Positions 1 to 13,499 of a DNA stretch of 64,000 bases are shown in pieces. How positions within the stretch are numbered: the stretch's first letter is position 1; each line of letters opens with the position of its first letter. The stretch is taken from positions 83,598 through 147,597 of the forward strand of contig JADWOT020001418.1 of NCBI GenBank assembly GCA_036345935.2. Reading direction: 5' to 3'. Under the pieces are notes generated by a model. That model was not told where the DNA came from. It did no database searches and saw only the letters and a list, made by a program, of their open reading frames with translations. The translations under genes were made by a program, and so were the position numbers. This DNA comes from Taenia hydatigena. Its lineage: Eukaryota; Platyhelminthes; Cestoda; Cyclophyllidea; Taeniidae.

Positions 1-1370
1 TTGTCCATTTTGGTGCAAAATAAGGCAAGTAGTCCATGGGTGGGGCGAACCATAAATAAGCTCATCGTATTACTGATTGGCAAAGATAACACCTTAAGTT
101 ACTAACATCGCATCAGTAGTCGGCATGAGCACCAATGCGAGTTGTTAATAATGTTGGTGACAGTGCTGCCTATAATCCTTCCCTTCTTCCAGAAGGAAGC
201 GAAAACTGAGAGGTCACAGTTGACCACCTGAAGATTGACACACTTCGATAAATGCGGCCAATTTTATAGAAGGGAGGCATTAGTAGCAGCTGACGATTTG
301 CTTGCAGGTGACGAACGTAATGGATGTCGGGTGCCGTCTGTCTCTTTTATCGCATGAGCTGCGATAATTAGGTGATGAGTGAGCCTCATGCTTAATAGCC
401 GTTGAGTGTGATAAATCAAACAAATAGCCGAAGCTATTGCACCGATCTTGTACATATACTTGCCAAAACAGCCGCGTAAATTTTTCTCTTATATTTCGTT
501 ATTGTTGCCAAAGCTTTTTAAATGAGGGAAAGAAAAGTCGTATGGAACACTATTGAATGTGCAGATATTCGCATTTTACTATCTTGCAAAATGGAAATTC
601 ACACGTTTTGTGCTCAGCAATGCGCTAGAATCCCAAGAGAATCGCAGAAAATCACATTATACGATTAAAACTTATCTCTCTATTTCTCAACATCTCTGCC
701 AGTTTAAAACTTATTATTCTATCATTATGGTTTTCTTCGGTAGCCTTCACAAATTTGTGGCAGACGTTATTGTGCTGTCTTCATGCCCACGGTAAAGCAT
801 GTAAGAATTTAAGAAATTCGATGCATGCACTTTTCATAATTTCAAAGAAGGTGACCACCTTACCTGGCTAGTCTGATGAGACGAGTTTGAAGCAAATGCC
901 TTTAGTTAGTTGCGCAGATGTTTACGAGCAAGGCATGTGGCACAAAATTGGGGATAAAATTAGACCTTTATACAAAAACTTCATAAAAAGTAGGGTTAAC
1001 AATGCATTATTGCTAACCGGATAATTTCTCTTAATTAAGACGAAGCTCGTTACTTGGTTGGTTTCCCTTCCGGTAGTAGGAACACTTGCCATTAGTTCCA
1101 GGTACGCAGCCAAATTTTGTACCAGTGGTAAATTATTGCGCACCCGTTTCGCATGTCTAAAATGTAGCACCTCATAAAGATGTGGACAGCTCGGTACGCA
1201 AATAGAAAGACTCCTATCACCTATCATCAGCATAGCTTGACAGCAGATTATTCCTCTTTACTCATTTCGCTTCTATTAATGCTGTACTGCGTTGTTATTT
1301 AGTGCTCCATTCCACTTTACTCTACCTTACTGTCACCTTCCTTCTCTCCTCTTTCCTTTTAATAAATAAG
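1..1370. other. Non-coding stretch, nothing recognised
   Basis: Only short open frames with AT-rich, non-protein-like composition occur on either strand. I see no repeat shared with the rest of the window and no RNA gene. The last 40 bases are pyrimidine-rich and could act as a polypyrimidine tract for the exon candidate that follows. Confidence 0.5.
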
Positions 1371-1633
1371 TTAATTCGACGAGTCCAGACGGATATGACG
1401 AGGATCTCAGACGAGTAGCCAAGCCTAAGCTATTATTGTGGCAACTTTTGCGCCCACCTCCTTCCACCATTGTACCACATGGGCCAACTGGCGTCTTAGT
1501 GAAACTAAACTTTGTGCCCCAAACATACACCACGTCAAAGCCTACAAATGCATCCACGCAGCCTGTTAATCAGCGCCGTCTTTCCTCAGGGTCAGTACTC
1601 CTTAATGACCGACTAGTTAAAAATTCAACATGA
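1371..1633 (+). CDS. Candidate exon of an unidentified protein
   Basis: An open frame of about 86 codons follows a pyrimidine-rich tract ending in AG at 1369-1370, which looks like a 3' splice site. The frame begins VNSTSPDGYDEDLRRVAKPK and later contains the stretch PPSTIVPHGPTGVLVKL. It is rich in Ser, Thr and Pro and ends at TGA (1631-1633). A weak GTCAGT donor lies near 1591, so the exon may end earlier. I recognise no domain. Amino-acid composition is more protein-like than the surrounding frames, which is the only reason to list it. It could be a chance open frame. Confidence 0.28.
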
Positions 1634-3711
1634 CTAATTAATATTGCAATCAGCACACTGTGGGTCCCTATATATCTGCTCTATTACAAATATCGAATTG
1701 CCTTGAAATTGTCTACGAATCCTTTAGTCCTCCTTGCATCCACTACCAGCATTGCTTTCGACAAAGTTCATTTTGCAGAACACGATCCGCTCAAGAGTAA
1801 GTAAAAATTTCACATTAACTTACTCACCTTATCGCGGCTCGAGCACTCTTACCGCCTAGATGTCATTGCAGGTGCGAGTCGGCATTGAAGTCTCCTAGCC
1901 TCACCACTGCCACCCCACTACCACCAACGGCAGCACTGTTGTAGAGACGACTAGGACTGGCGTCAACGTGGAAAGCCTCGCCATCCGTCAGGCCTTGTCT
2001 CTCCTCCTTAACCGCCTGATGCCAACACACTCTTCTCCTGAGGGGGTCGTGCAACACATTGGCAAATGCCCGCTTAATCGTGATGGCCCCATAGGCGCCT
2101 TCAAATAGTAACTTAGAGCTTGCTTTGGAGTTTTAAAGGTTTGACGTTAACTTAAATCGAAATGAGCCAGAACTGACGAAAAATCATGGCTGAAAGTAAA
2201 TGTTGGTTACTTGTACCCCTTGTATTGCATTGCTTGTTACCTCTAGCTATTTTAAGTGGTCTAAGAGTTTTTAGGATACTTTTAGAGCTCTACGAGAGAT
2301 CAAGCTCACTGGGCTTATTGCACTGTCTTACAACTGAGGGGTTGCGGTGACCTTTACGACAGTCGATTTGTTTAAATGAGTTTGTTGCGGAGACAGCCTA
2401 TTAATGCACCTACCGCTTTAACCATTTTTTGGGTAATATGCCCCATTTGGAATTTTGTTAATAATCCGGCTTGGGCCTTAGCATGTGTTCTCACCAACTC
2501 AGCAGTGGATCTGAAGCATTCAGCTCAGTGTTGTTAACTACTATGTGTGGTGACATTTCTTCCGACTTTATTTTTATTCGAAGGACTCCTTAGACCGTTT
2601 TTACCTTGTATTCGAAAAGTTTTGCGTGCAACTTATTGAATGTTCTTCTCATTACAATTAAAGTGCCAAAGTTGCTTAGCTGCAATTCACGTAAAGCAGT
2701 TAGTTGCAGCTTCCACTAAAATGCAAAGATGAATGCGGCACATTAGGCGGACTTACTAAACACTTACCCGATAACTCATTCTACCCGTTGAAGGGTTAGG
2801 AATATGATTTGAATTCCATTATATTTTTATTCAAACAATACTGATCTTAAGTTTTCGCCAACGGTTGTCACGTTGTAATCCCAGAGGTAAAAGCACCACC
2901 ATTGCTCGAAAGGGCAGGCATATTTTGAGTGTTGATTCCATTTTTAACAGTTAGAGTACCACGACTAAATTTTGAACATTTTACTTTGCAGAAGCCTGTT
3001 TTACTGAAAGATCACGGTGACAACGCGCAGCCTGTTTTCTCTTGGAAACGAAACCACCTTAGCTTCGTTTAAAGCTTCCGAAAAAGCTAAAAGCTTGGCG
3101 GAGATGCTTGTTTTAATAACCATTACTGTTGCTATAATGAATATTTAGGAATGATTGTTAACAGAATCAATTATGATCCAGACTAAAGGTTCTTGGTACC
3201 CGAAAGCTAAAACACTCCATTTGTTGTGAGCCGAATGGGATACAGACATACTGGGTCGATTGATTTAAAGTTAAGCCTTCTTAGCTTTACCAATAGAGTA
3301 TATCAGCAATTTTTATTAACTTTAGCCGTGGCAAGGTTAGAGTTGAAGACAGAATTAGGCGGCGGACCGCAAGAAAAAAAGCGAATGTCTCTGTCAGGCG
3401 AACCAATGATAGGCAAGCAGCGGTGCCTTCTGTAGTGGACTGCTTTAACATGCGAACGCAGATTCGGTCTATATAATGAATTGAAATGGTAGACACCACT
3501 ACTACGCTAATGCCTTAAAGCATCAATTGGCCATGACTTGGTGCCAGGCGAGGTGTTGGCATTGTTGATTCTTGCAAAAGCGAATAGCCTCTGTTTCGAT
3601 AGAGTGAAGATGATCGGTAGGCCGTGCCTTTTTATAATCCTTTCCTTTCATTTTTCGTTCCCTTTAGAGTCTAATTAAGAATTTGTATCGCCAAGCCGCG
3701 GAAACAGTAAA
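1634..3711. other. Non-coding stretch, nothing recognised
   Basis: Both strands are broken by frequent stops. A minus-strand frame at 1863-2057 ends in LGDFNADSHLQ, which resembles the GDFN motif of LINE endonucleases, but nothing else of such an enzyme is visible. A plus-strand frame at 3226-3435 has no recognisable motif. Confidence 0.45.
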
Positions 3712-3945
3712 TCAAGGCAAAGCGAAGTCTATTGAGATGGGAAGTACAGTAGGGGTAGCATGATTGCATGCGGGCAGCGTGGGAGAGTAAGTGCGTCTTC
3801 CCACTACGGTGCGGCAGATCGGCAACAGTGGCGTTATCGTCTTCTTCCGCCGAAAAATGGGCTTCTTTTTCATATCCGTTTTAATTGCAAAGACTCTACC
3901 ACCTTTGGTATAAAGCATTGAGCTTCCAAGTGTGATTGTAGACAT
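3712..3945 (-). CDS. Unidentified 77-aa open frame
   Basis: ATG at 3945 to TGA at 3712 gives a 77-residue basic frame. The first third (MSTITLGSSMLYTKGGRVFA) is followed by a lysine/arginine cluster around residues 25-35 and a Pro/Thr-rich end. No signal peptide, membrane segment or known motif is seen. Composition is coding-like compared with its neighbours, but no conserved copy exists in this window to test it. It may be a small gene, an exon or chance. Confidence 0.22.
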   Translation of the reverse strand: MSTITLGSSMLYTKGGRVFAIKTDMKKKPIFRRKKTITPLLPICRTVVGRRTYSPTLPACNHATPTVLPISIDFALP

Positions 3946-6900
3946 CCCATGACTAAATTTGCTTATTTATTGTTTTGTGCTATTCGTCTGTTTTGAGCCT
4001 TCACAGACTTTACCACACACAGTAGCTGAATGCGTTTATTAGCGCTTTCACTGATGTGGTGTGTAGGGCTATCTCAAAAGAAAATCTAGCCTACAATCAG
4101 CTCTGTCGTCTGTATCTGAAAGAGTTAGGAAACTGGCAGCCCAGCTCATTCACTGACGTAATGAGCAGATATTTTTGCTCTCAAAATTGGCATTGCCACT
4201 GCAGGACTCATTTCCTCCCTAGCATTCTTCAAGAGCTTACTTCTCGTTCATCAATTGCGTGTTCGTGCGTCATTAAATCTCATGCTTATTCTCATTTGAA
4301 TCAATTGGCATTCCACGCATTTTGTCGATCAGGTACAAAGGAAACCTATTTCATCAACACGGCCCAAAATTAGTTGAGGCTATGCGTACTAAAAATCTAA
4401 TGCACCCATCGAACTTAGAAAAATCACTTCCACCACCAATGCTTCACATCTGTTGCTGGTGGTGGATGGTATTTTGCTTCCCCAGCCGTAATTTGAAACA
4501 TGCTGGAAGTAATTTTTCTTTAATTTGTGAACGCTGTCTCTCAGTGCTCTTCAAGTCGTTAGGAGGTTAATCCATCAAAATTGATTGGAACAAAGGGCAA
4601 AATTCTAGAACCAAGGAAACACAGATTTTTACAAACAAGCTTTAAAAGGACTAATTGCTGAATTCTCTCAACATGTTGCTAGTAGCCATGATTTCATTCG
4701 TCCAATATAGTAATTTCGACTTCAGGTGGAAGTTGGTGGAGGTCCATCAAACATACCACCATCCACGCAGCCATCACTTGTCGAAGCAGCAGCTGAACTC
4801 AGGACTGTGTGACACAACTGGCAAGTCGATTGAAGCAACCACTTTTTCAAAATCAATGACTGCGCTATAAGGGATCGCAAAATGCAGGCAATCAAATGAG
4901 TAAGTCGAAAGATATTTTATTCCTAAAATCTTTGAGTTTAGCAATATTTTGCCATGTGATGCTTGTTTATGAGGCGCAGTTATGATGATAACTAGTGCAA
5001 TGATTGTTTAGCACGAAAATGTGATTGATTGACTCATTTTGTTCGTACCTATTCCAACAGCCCTGCAGTAATGCCTACCACCTTGCCGAATAATGTTTAC
5101 ACACAAGTTACAAATGTATGTATAAAGCATGCAGAACCAGTTGCCCCCAAATGTTTTGCAAAGTGGCTGAAGTGAGCCCGTTTGAGCACCAAAGATATAA
5201 ATTATTTTGGTCCAATCCACATAATTTGTTCACTGAACAAGAATTTGATGCTAATGACCCCATTTGTCAAAGGGTAGGTTGCCAGGGAAGATACGGCGCA
5301 TGCGTGCAAGTGCGTGCGATAAGTACTCGGACGTTGTGCAATACCATAAAGTGCGTGGATACAGTCTCTCATATTTATTGCCTCCATTGAACTTGGTTCC
5401 ACAATGAGTGTTGGACTAGTTCTAGCATGGTTGAATATGTTTTTGGCTAATTAGGACAAGGCAAGCATAGATGTGGTGCTCTAGGATGTGCTCGACAGTC
5501 ACCCATGCAAAAGAAACCTTTGAGAACACAATAATGAACATCTTTTAGGACGGTGGGAGTTTCAGCACTGCTAGCACTAATTATAGTACACGGTTCGACA
5601 AATGGAATCCATTATCAGCTCTAAGTATCAGTTTTACGTCGATTCTCGAAGGCACTTCAGGGTGTTTGCGTTTGCCTACGTTGAGCGGGAAGCGAAAGGA
5701 ACACAAAGCGACTCGAAAAATTAACATGTTTTAGTGACTTTGACTTGTTTGCCTGCCTTTTCAGTGGTCAAGTGGTTGTGTCTAGCTCTTTCTCTGGACA
5801 TGAGGTCGAAGCGTGTCTACTGAAATCCAATTTTAGCCTTGTGTTCAAGAATGAGTTGTTAGTGTAGGCTGATATGACCTTCGTCTCAACACTGTCACTC
5901 GGTTACATCTTCAAGTGCCTCACTCTAAAAAAATCGTCTTAAATTTGGATAACAATTGTGCGAATGAAGATGTGTAAGACTGGCTGTCAGATATGTTCCA
6001 ATCTCACTGAATTGGCACTTATTTTACCAACAACGGCGCTGTTGCATGTTGCTAATTTAGTCAAAAGCTAAATTGCGAAACCCGAAAGAGTGCCTATCTA
6101 AGGTTGGAGGTGTGGGTGTTTAAACCGTTAACGCCTAGCGACTCGAGTTGCCTTGACCATGTGCTGCGGGAGACTGACAAAATTTGGAGAAAATGATGCC
6201 TCTAGGCCTCTTCTGTGAAGAGTGTTTAGCTAAGAAGGAAGAGTACGAAAGGAAATGAATTCTGGTGCCACATCTCAAATAAAATTAAAATGGTACCATC
6301 GTCCTCTGGGCTAACAGACACGACACTACAACAGACCATGCGACACGCTGAGTGCAACACGTTCCACCAATCAATTCTGCGCATGCAACGAGAAAGAATT
6401 CTGGCACATTAGCGCTATACATGCTGTTGATCGCGATTCGCTGGACTATTATCATTTTTACTACCCAGTTCGTCTTTTACTCCTCTCCCTCGCTACATTT
6501 CTTTAGCACTATGTGGCTTTTTGTTTCTTCACCGATCTTCCCTTCTTCGTTGGAAGAACATTACTCATTGAGGTTCTTGATTTTGTCCCTCATGTATTAG
6601 TGCTCATCGCAAACGCAACCCTCGATTCGCTTGATTCTCCCTCAAGTTCCACTCCAGCGCCACTGCTGCGCCCCATTCCTCCCCCTCTACTCCTTACGGT
6701 CTTCCATAGCAATGAGCCTTACGTAATGCGCGACCACCTCCCACCACACCTTGTTTATCAAAGTTGCCTAACCATTACAGATTTGCAGATGCGCATTGAT
6801 GTATCTACCTTCCTTCATTGCTTTTTAGTGAGACCAGAACTGGTTCTCTCCCATCTCCCATTTTTTTCTCAACCTGACATCCTTCGAAGTAAAATTTACG

Positions 6901-8115
6901 TTTCACCCATCCCCTCCTCCTCCCGAGTCAGACTTCATTGATGCCATTTCGGTGAGTTCCACCCATGTTTTAATTGTCTATATCTATTGCCCATTACATG
7001 CTTTCACCTTTATCTTGCTCCATTATTAGTCATGATTTGTGCCAATGGTAAGCTTGAAAGTAGATCAGAGTGAACTGGGCTTTGCTGGTGATCGTATTTT
7101 ACTTTTCTGCTTTCTGCCCTATTTTGTGCCAGTGCTCATCTTTCCTAATTCCTTTTACCACTTCAGCCCATCCTAGACCTCACCTATCCAGCCTCGTGCC
7201 CCATTATACTCTCGGGAATGAAGATAAGCACGTCGACTTACTATAACCTCGCAAAGTGAACTCCAGCTAGACTTTTACTTACCACATTGCCAATGTCCAC
7301 TCTTTGTCCTTTTGGACGATCTCCATGTCAAGTCCATTGTGCAATTATACAACCACGAATTCATTGCAGAAAGTAAATAGGCAACAGCCTTAGAAGAAGG
7401 ACAATTCGTCATCATGCATTTATATGAAGATTATGATAGTCATGTGGTGTGATGACAACTATTGAAATGCAGGCTGGAGACAACATAATGTCAATTTCTT
7501 CATTCGTGGGTGCCACTTCATTGGCTGCTCTAGCGAAGAAACAAGGGCGATAATCTGCGCACAGTTCATGCGAATAAGCGAAATGTAGCAGCTGGAATTG
7601 GGATCAAATTGGTAACCTATGTTAACCAGCATGCATGTTTCGTGTTTTTGTTAGTTTAATTTACAATTTAGTCGCATAAGTGAAGATAAAGACTATGCTT
7701 TTTATTCACTAGAAAGTAGATTGCCCGCCCAAGCTAATATTGTGTCATGTGCAACGTTAAAAGCTGCGCTAAAATACCTACTTGAATTCGGCTTTATCTC
7801 GTCGAATCAGCATCAAAATAACAGGATAGAAAATAGAACGCCCCAAAGGTGCGAAACAATAAATACAAAAGAATAAATGAATCATTCTGAAGGCCCTAAT
7901 GATCACTAATTTTTAGGGTGAATCCTCATCTCAATGGGAGCGATTCATTTGTCGAAGCATAATGTTAGTCTCAAGAGTTTCATCCTGTAATGCTTAAAAT
8001 GAGCTTAGAATGTCCTCTTTACCACCAGCGCCTCCACCTAATGCAAGTACGTTAGTCAGTGATATAAATGCCCAACCGAGGAATCTTTTAAGGTGAAAAA
8101 CAAATAACACATTCC
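3946..8115. other. Non-coding stretch with a pyrimidine-rich block
   Basis: No gene was recognised. The interval 6470-6940 is strongly C/T-rich on the + strand and therefore yields a 142-residue open frame full of Leu, Pro, Ser and Phe. This looks like a composition effect, as in the pyrimidine-rich modules of the inverted repeat. The rest shows only short random frames. Confidence 0.45.
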
Positions 8116-8550
8116 TTATTCCATCAGCAGACATTTTAGGGAGTCCACCATGTTTGTCAACTTGTACAGATGCGAATCGGCGCATTGCAACTTATTCGGA
8201 GACCTCTACTTGCGTTGCCCTTCACTAAGCGCACTTTTCGCCTTAGCGTACACGTCTGTCATAGTGGACAAATGTGCATCTGCGGCACAATATTTTACGT
8301 ATTTTTCAAAATACTCAAACTTATCCACTAGCAGATGCTCCATGGAATCCCTCTTTTTATCTACTTGCCAACCTATCAGTAGTTTAACGGCCAAGTAGAC
8401 GTAAGCATTGATCCATCGCGAAGCAAAACCAGATTGCTGAAAGAGATTGCGATGAATGAGTGGATTCGAATCATTCGCAAATGTAAGTGTCGCCAGAAGT
8501 AAACGCATACAAAGATAATTCAATCGAGTGACAAAATCCATGTCAAACAA
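8116..8550 (-). pseudogene. Unidentified coding-like frame with an internal stop
   Basis: A minus-strand frame of 114 sense codons runs from 8550 to a TAG at 8206-8208, then stays open in the same frame for 29 more codons to TAA at 8116-8118. The sequence is helix-rich and coding-like, with segments such as LLIGWQVDKKRDSMEHLLVD and TMTDVYAKAKSALSEGQRK. After the stop, LQCADSHLYKLTNMVDSLKC still reads as protein, so the TAG looks like an inactivating change or lies beside a missed splice site. A possible acceptor (AAACAAG) lies just upstream of 8554. I do not recognise the family. It could be an exon of a live gene, a pseudogene or a decayed mobile-element protein. Confidence 0.35.
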
Positions 8551-10112
8551 TCGTAAATTGCTTGTTTAAAACCACCGACCTCTTCAATAAACGTATATGC
8601 GCTCAACAACCCCATCCTCTACCAATAAGACTCTGAAAATCTGTAGTGAGGCACGGAAGGCCGAAACAGATGAGCGCTTACGCACATATTTGCACAGAGG
8701 GATAGAAGGTGTACAAAAATCGCAAAGTATACTAGGACATTACTTAAGGGGAAATGAAGGCATCCGATCCTCTCTTTACTCTCCCTTCGCCCATCGTTTA
8801 GTGGCCGTTACGTCGAGAGTGCGTAGTTGTAGCATTCGTCATCAATATGGATGAAAGAAAAGTAGCCGAATCGGAAATAAAACCCGATATGAAGGACAAG
8901 TGGTAGAAATAGATAAATGGACTCACACATGACCGTCAGTTGCTATGACTACAAGAAAGAGGAAGGTGTATCCGAATTTCTCTTGTTACTGATGCCACGG
9001 GAAAAGTAAATGTTGATGAATGCAGCCATGGCTTCAGTTCTCACTATATTAGAGATCAGTGTTCTTCTCGAAAAGTAAACGGTCAGCGGAGATCGACCAA
9101 ACACTTCGACGGAATTGAAGGGCGAACAGACGGCGTAAGATGGGACAGATTCTCTAGATTCCAACTAGTTGGTGGGCTAAAGCAATCCAAACTGTCAACA
9201 ACAAATTTGAGAATTTTCATGAAATTCGTACAATCCCACCTCTCTATTGTCTCTAAAGACGCAATACGGATTAAGTCCAACCTGGTGGAGATTTTGCGCT
9301 TCTTCGCCCCTATGTGAGAAGTCTGCAATGTTGCCTCGCTGTTGGTGTCTATCTATTTCGAAGGCAAAGTGGATCACCCACTCCACGGCCTTGTTGCTTT
9401 GGTGTTCGCATGCAGCTGGCATTGCAATATCCAAGATCTATGAGGAGAAAGAGGAGAAGGAGATTTGTTGGGCTTATTAGTGGGCACCTATGTGATTGCA
9501 TGGAAGTAAAGCAGTTAATATTTATTATTTACTGTTTGAGAGTTGATGACGAGGAGCGTATGGCTAGTCTAATGCAGGACGTAAAGGTTTGCCGCATGCA
9601 TGCAATGCAGTTGGTGACCAGATGCGCCGGTAGATTCTTAACAAGTAGTCATTTTCGGGGTCGATTGTCTGGTCAAGTGTGGATTTGAGGCCATCATTTA
9701 ATACAAGTTTGAATATTTTGCAGACAGCTAGTGTTTGATTTGGAGATGCTTCGAAAAAGGGGATGAAACCTGTCTGCATTGACCACGATATTGTTTCTCA
9801 TTCTGTGGTCTCCAAGTGCAGGTGTTCTACCACTTCAATGGAAGTCGTAGCTGAGATCTCACACAGCAGCGTATTGGCTTGTTTCGACAGCATTTGTCTT
9901 GTATTTCGTGTAGGAATTAATAGTGTCCGAAACTAAAATGTGGCTTGTCCGAGTGTGAATATGCACGAAATTTTCAAATTTTTATATAATTGGTATGTAA
10001 GCTTAACATCAGCGGCAAAGGTCACGAAACCTCTGCAATTATTGTTGCCCATTTAGAAGGAGCATAGCATTCTCTTTTGCAAAACAGGAAGACATCAGGA
10101 AGCATTCAACAT
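8551..10112. other. Decayed sequence with scattered minus-strand frames
   Basis: Several overlapping minus-strand frames (9083-9328, 9195-9434, 9564-9779) have moderately protein-like composition but no recognisable motif, and they change frame repeatedly. They may be remnants of an old mobile element. No matching copy was seen in the window. Confidence 0.3.
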
Positions 10113-10418
10113 CTGGCTCCAAAGTGGTCAGAAATAGCCACAGGGGAGGCGTCTAAGGTGAAGGTGCCGAAGATGGATAAGGTAAAGAAGAAGAGGAAGT
10201 AGACCTACGGCATCCACATCTACAAAGTGTCGCACCAGTTGCATCTGGACACGAGCATCTCGTCAAAGGCGCTGCAGAACATTAGCTCTCTCGTGATCGA
10301 CAACTTCGAGGATATTGCCACCGAGTCGAGACAGTTGGCGCATTACAAGAAGGAGTCAAAATTCACGAGCAGAGGGGTTCAGATTGCTGTGTGCCTGATG
10401 CAAGTGCCTCGGCTCTAA
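10113..10418 (+). pseudogene. Histone H2B pseudogene
   Basis: The frame reads as an H2B core histone from its N-terminal tail to the last histone-fold helix. The presumed start ATG is CTG (10113) followed by APK. A lysine-rich tail ends in DKVKKKRK, then a TAG stop at 10200-10202 replaces the residue before the first helix, which continues TYGIHIYKV. Later segments FEDIATESRQLAHYKK and FTSRGVQIAVCLM match the H2B alpha-2/alpha-3 region with many substitutions. The C-terminal helix (normally LLPGELAKHAVSEGT) is lost after LMQVPRL and a TAA at 10416-10418. Local GC and third-position GC are higher than the neighbourhood, as expected for a histone origin. The missing start, premature stop and lost C-terminus make it non-functional. 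It is a lone copy with no neighbouring histone gene seen. Confidence 0.88.
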
Positions 10419-13400
10419 GTAAGTGAAATAGGTGTGGAGTGCAGAGTGAGCAAGTGAATGCATCCCACGACCCTGTTGAGGGTCACTATAATCTCCACCT
10501 TCATTCTTGTCTGTGTGACAGAAATATACATTCCTACTACCACTTCTGATCGTATCCATTGTCGCCATGCTCTCAGGTTGCTACTGTTGGTGCTAGCAGT
10601 GCCTATGTCCAGGTGTAGGTGAGGACAGGGCAGAGCAAGAACAGGGAGTAGTTGTAGTAGTGAGGCTTGTGAGGGTGATTACGATGGTTGGGTCGACAGT
10701 GAAATGGGAAGAAGGGAGAGGGGTAGGCTTTATGCTGGATTTAGCAATTCTCAGTGCTCTCACAAAAGGACGTCAAGGAGAGGGGTGCATCGATGTGGAT
10801 GCCTCGTAATTGGCGCCTAATGCATGGTTTGCTGAATGCAAGCGGTTGCTGGGTGCGGACATTAACTGAGTAAAGAATATGATTAGCCCGCTCTAGGATA
10901 TCATTTAGCAATACGCTTCTCCCATTCATTCATTCCCTCCCTTCCCCCACTCAAATTCTTTCCTTCCAGCCGTCTTATTTTTACATGCCGCCACCTCTTA
11001 TCCACTCTTGTGCGCACATCTACACACTTCTTGTGTAGACGCACACCATCATAGACAACCGCCGCTACCGACACGGCTATCGGTTGTGCTCAAAGTTGTC
11101 CAACTTGTCGCGCCAAACTCTTGCGCCATAACAATCCATTCCACCACCAGTCCACCAATGTGACGTACAAGTGCGTGTAAGAGAAGAAGGAAATGCGCCG
11201 CAGTCCATCCGAATTCCGGTGGTAATTCTGCGTGTCGTAGCACCACCGCTCATCTCTGCAGTTTCTGCACCTAAGACAGTAAGGCAGACCAACACCCAAG
11301 TGTCAGCCAATCGACCGACACATCCAGTAGTCAACTGTCTAACTTATGGTGGCGCTCGAGAGAGCCGTTACCGCGCTCGTAGTTGCAAACTTAGCCAGTT
11401 ATTCTGCCTGTAAAGAGGCACTTGGCCGGCCTACTCAGCACTGCTCACCAGCTTCTCAGCCTTCTTCGGCAGAAAAACTGCCTAAATTTTGGGCAGCACA
11501 CCATCCTGCACGATTGTTACACCACCCAACAACTTGTTCAATAACTCTTCGTTGCGAACGATCAACTGCATGTGACGAAGTATGACGTACGTCTTCGTGT
11601 TACTGCACGCCGCATTATCTGCCAGCTCTACTACTCCGACAGCCAGATACTCCGGCACAGCAGCGAGGTCTAATTATGCATTTCGTATGCACAAGAAGAT
11701 GGCGCCTTATTGAAAGAGGACTTATGCGTATTACCTCGGTATTACCTCCTCGATGTTCGCACTTACGCTCACCTCCAGAATATTGGAACAGTTTTACTAA
11801 ACCTTGTGTAGTTAATGAGGTGAGTAGTCTATTCATTCGCCGATGATAAAAAAGCGTTTAAAGGAATGACTCAGCACATCCGTTGCAGTTCCTAGACCAA
11901 CGCCTGATCGCAGTCCAGTTCGCCTATTTAGGCATAAAATGCTGTGGTCAGGTTTCATGAGGTTGCTTTAAAAATCTAGCTCATTCAACTTTATTCTTCA
12001 CTTACCCACTGGGTGAGAGGCTGAACCAATTCGATGCGCACCATTACATAGATTGGAATTCTCAATTACGCTAAGGAAACAGAATCTAATTGAATGGACT
12101 TTTGTCCACCACAAATGTTGTAAGTACTTTTCAGCTAGTGCAAAAACGCTCCACTTTTGTCCGAATCGCAAGAAAAGATAAATCGCTAGGCCTTCGGCCT
12201 GCCAATCCAATTGTAATAATCCCGCCAGTTATTTGAAAGGAAAACCTTTAAACAAACAGTCAGTTGGAGCTTAATCAACTTTTGACAACGCCTTTCTTGT
12301 AAACTTCAAGCAAACATGTGCACCTTTTAAGAAATATGAGTCTCAATTCCTAGATGTCAACAGAAAACACAAGAATTTGCCCCATTAGAAAACACTATAG
12401 CTATGCACGCAATATAGTCTTCTTGTTAGTTTTATGCCGCAGGGAGAGCTTTGTGCAAGTGAGTGCCTAGGATGCAATATAGCACAATCTGGTGATAAGC
12501 AACGTGAGCCATACATGCAGTGAAGATAGGGAGATCCATCGCTGGATTAAAAGAGGTGGTAGCGCTTGGAAAGAATGGCTAAAAGACGTCGTTATCGCAT
12601 TCTATTTGGAGATACGGACAAATGAAATGCAAAAACAACCTTACAAATTTGTTTAATACGGCAGCATACATAGTAGTAGTAAAAGGTTCTCACTTAAAAA
12701 GTGCTTATGAATCATAATCATTTGATTCCGTTTGATAAATAGAGTGCATCACGAGTCATTTTTAAACAAAAAATGCATGTGACTCGTGCAACTTTTAAGA
12801 CGTAATTAAATGCATTTTGTATTTTTTGTGAAGTGAAGGTGTCTATGAGTCAAGCAATTCCCTCACCATTTTGAGGGTCATCAGCGGTAACTACTTTTCT
12901 CCTCGGTAATATAGTATACCCTTCGTCACGGACGACATGACTTCGGCAAGAGTGGAACTCGTTTTATAGAACAGCATGAACTATTCCGAGTCACCCGAGA
13001 TCACTTAGTGAAAATGGCAGTGCAGACCTTGAACTCCACAAATATGCGTCGCGTTTGATTTGAGCATAATTTGCTGAGCATGGCTACTCAACGAACGTTT
13101 CGAAACCAGAATCCCGTCTTTGCCATCACTTCAATACAACTCAGGTCAGATTGAATTGTATTTTATGATTTTTAATCACGTCGTTGTGCGTAAAGAAACA
13201 ACAGCCATTCGCTAGATTATTTGACTTCACCGCCTGTTCCCAAGGGATTAATCAGTAATGCACGGTAAAAATCATTTTTCACTAGTTAATACAGTGCTAA
13301 TGTCCATAGACTACGTTTAGAACATTAATTTAGGTTATTTAACAGTTGCAGGGTTGCTGTTAGGAGCTTTCGAGGCAAGTAGGGAAAAGGACTTATCCAT

Positions 13401-13499
13401 AAAGTAGCTGCCTGCCTTATTCCATCTGCATAGAAAATAGCTAATTGGTACTAACTTTCAGCTGATGGTTAAGACCGATTCATGCATAAGACCATACAC
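10419..13499. other. Non-coding stretch, nothing recognised
   Basis: Only short frames, including three overlapping minus-strand ones around 11050-11334 with Cys/Trp-rich, non-conserved content. Decayed H2B-like sequence may extend to about 10470. No RNA gene or internal repeat was recognised. Confidence 0.4.

Noticed and set aside
1863..2057. LINE endonuclease because of the GDFN-like end
   Set aside because: Only the short motif matches; neighbouring endonuclease motifs and any reverse transcriptase are absent.
6513..6941. 142-residue open frame as a gene
   Set aside because: It lies in a pyrimidine-rich tract and has no domain, no splice logic and no second copy.
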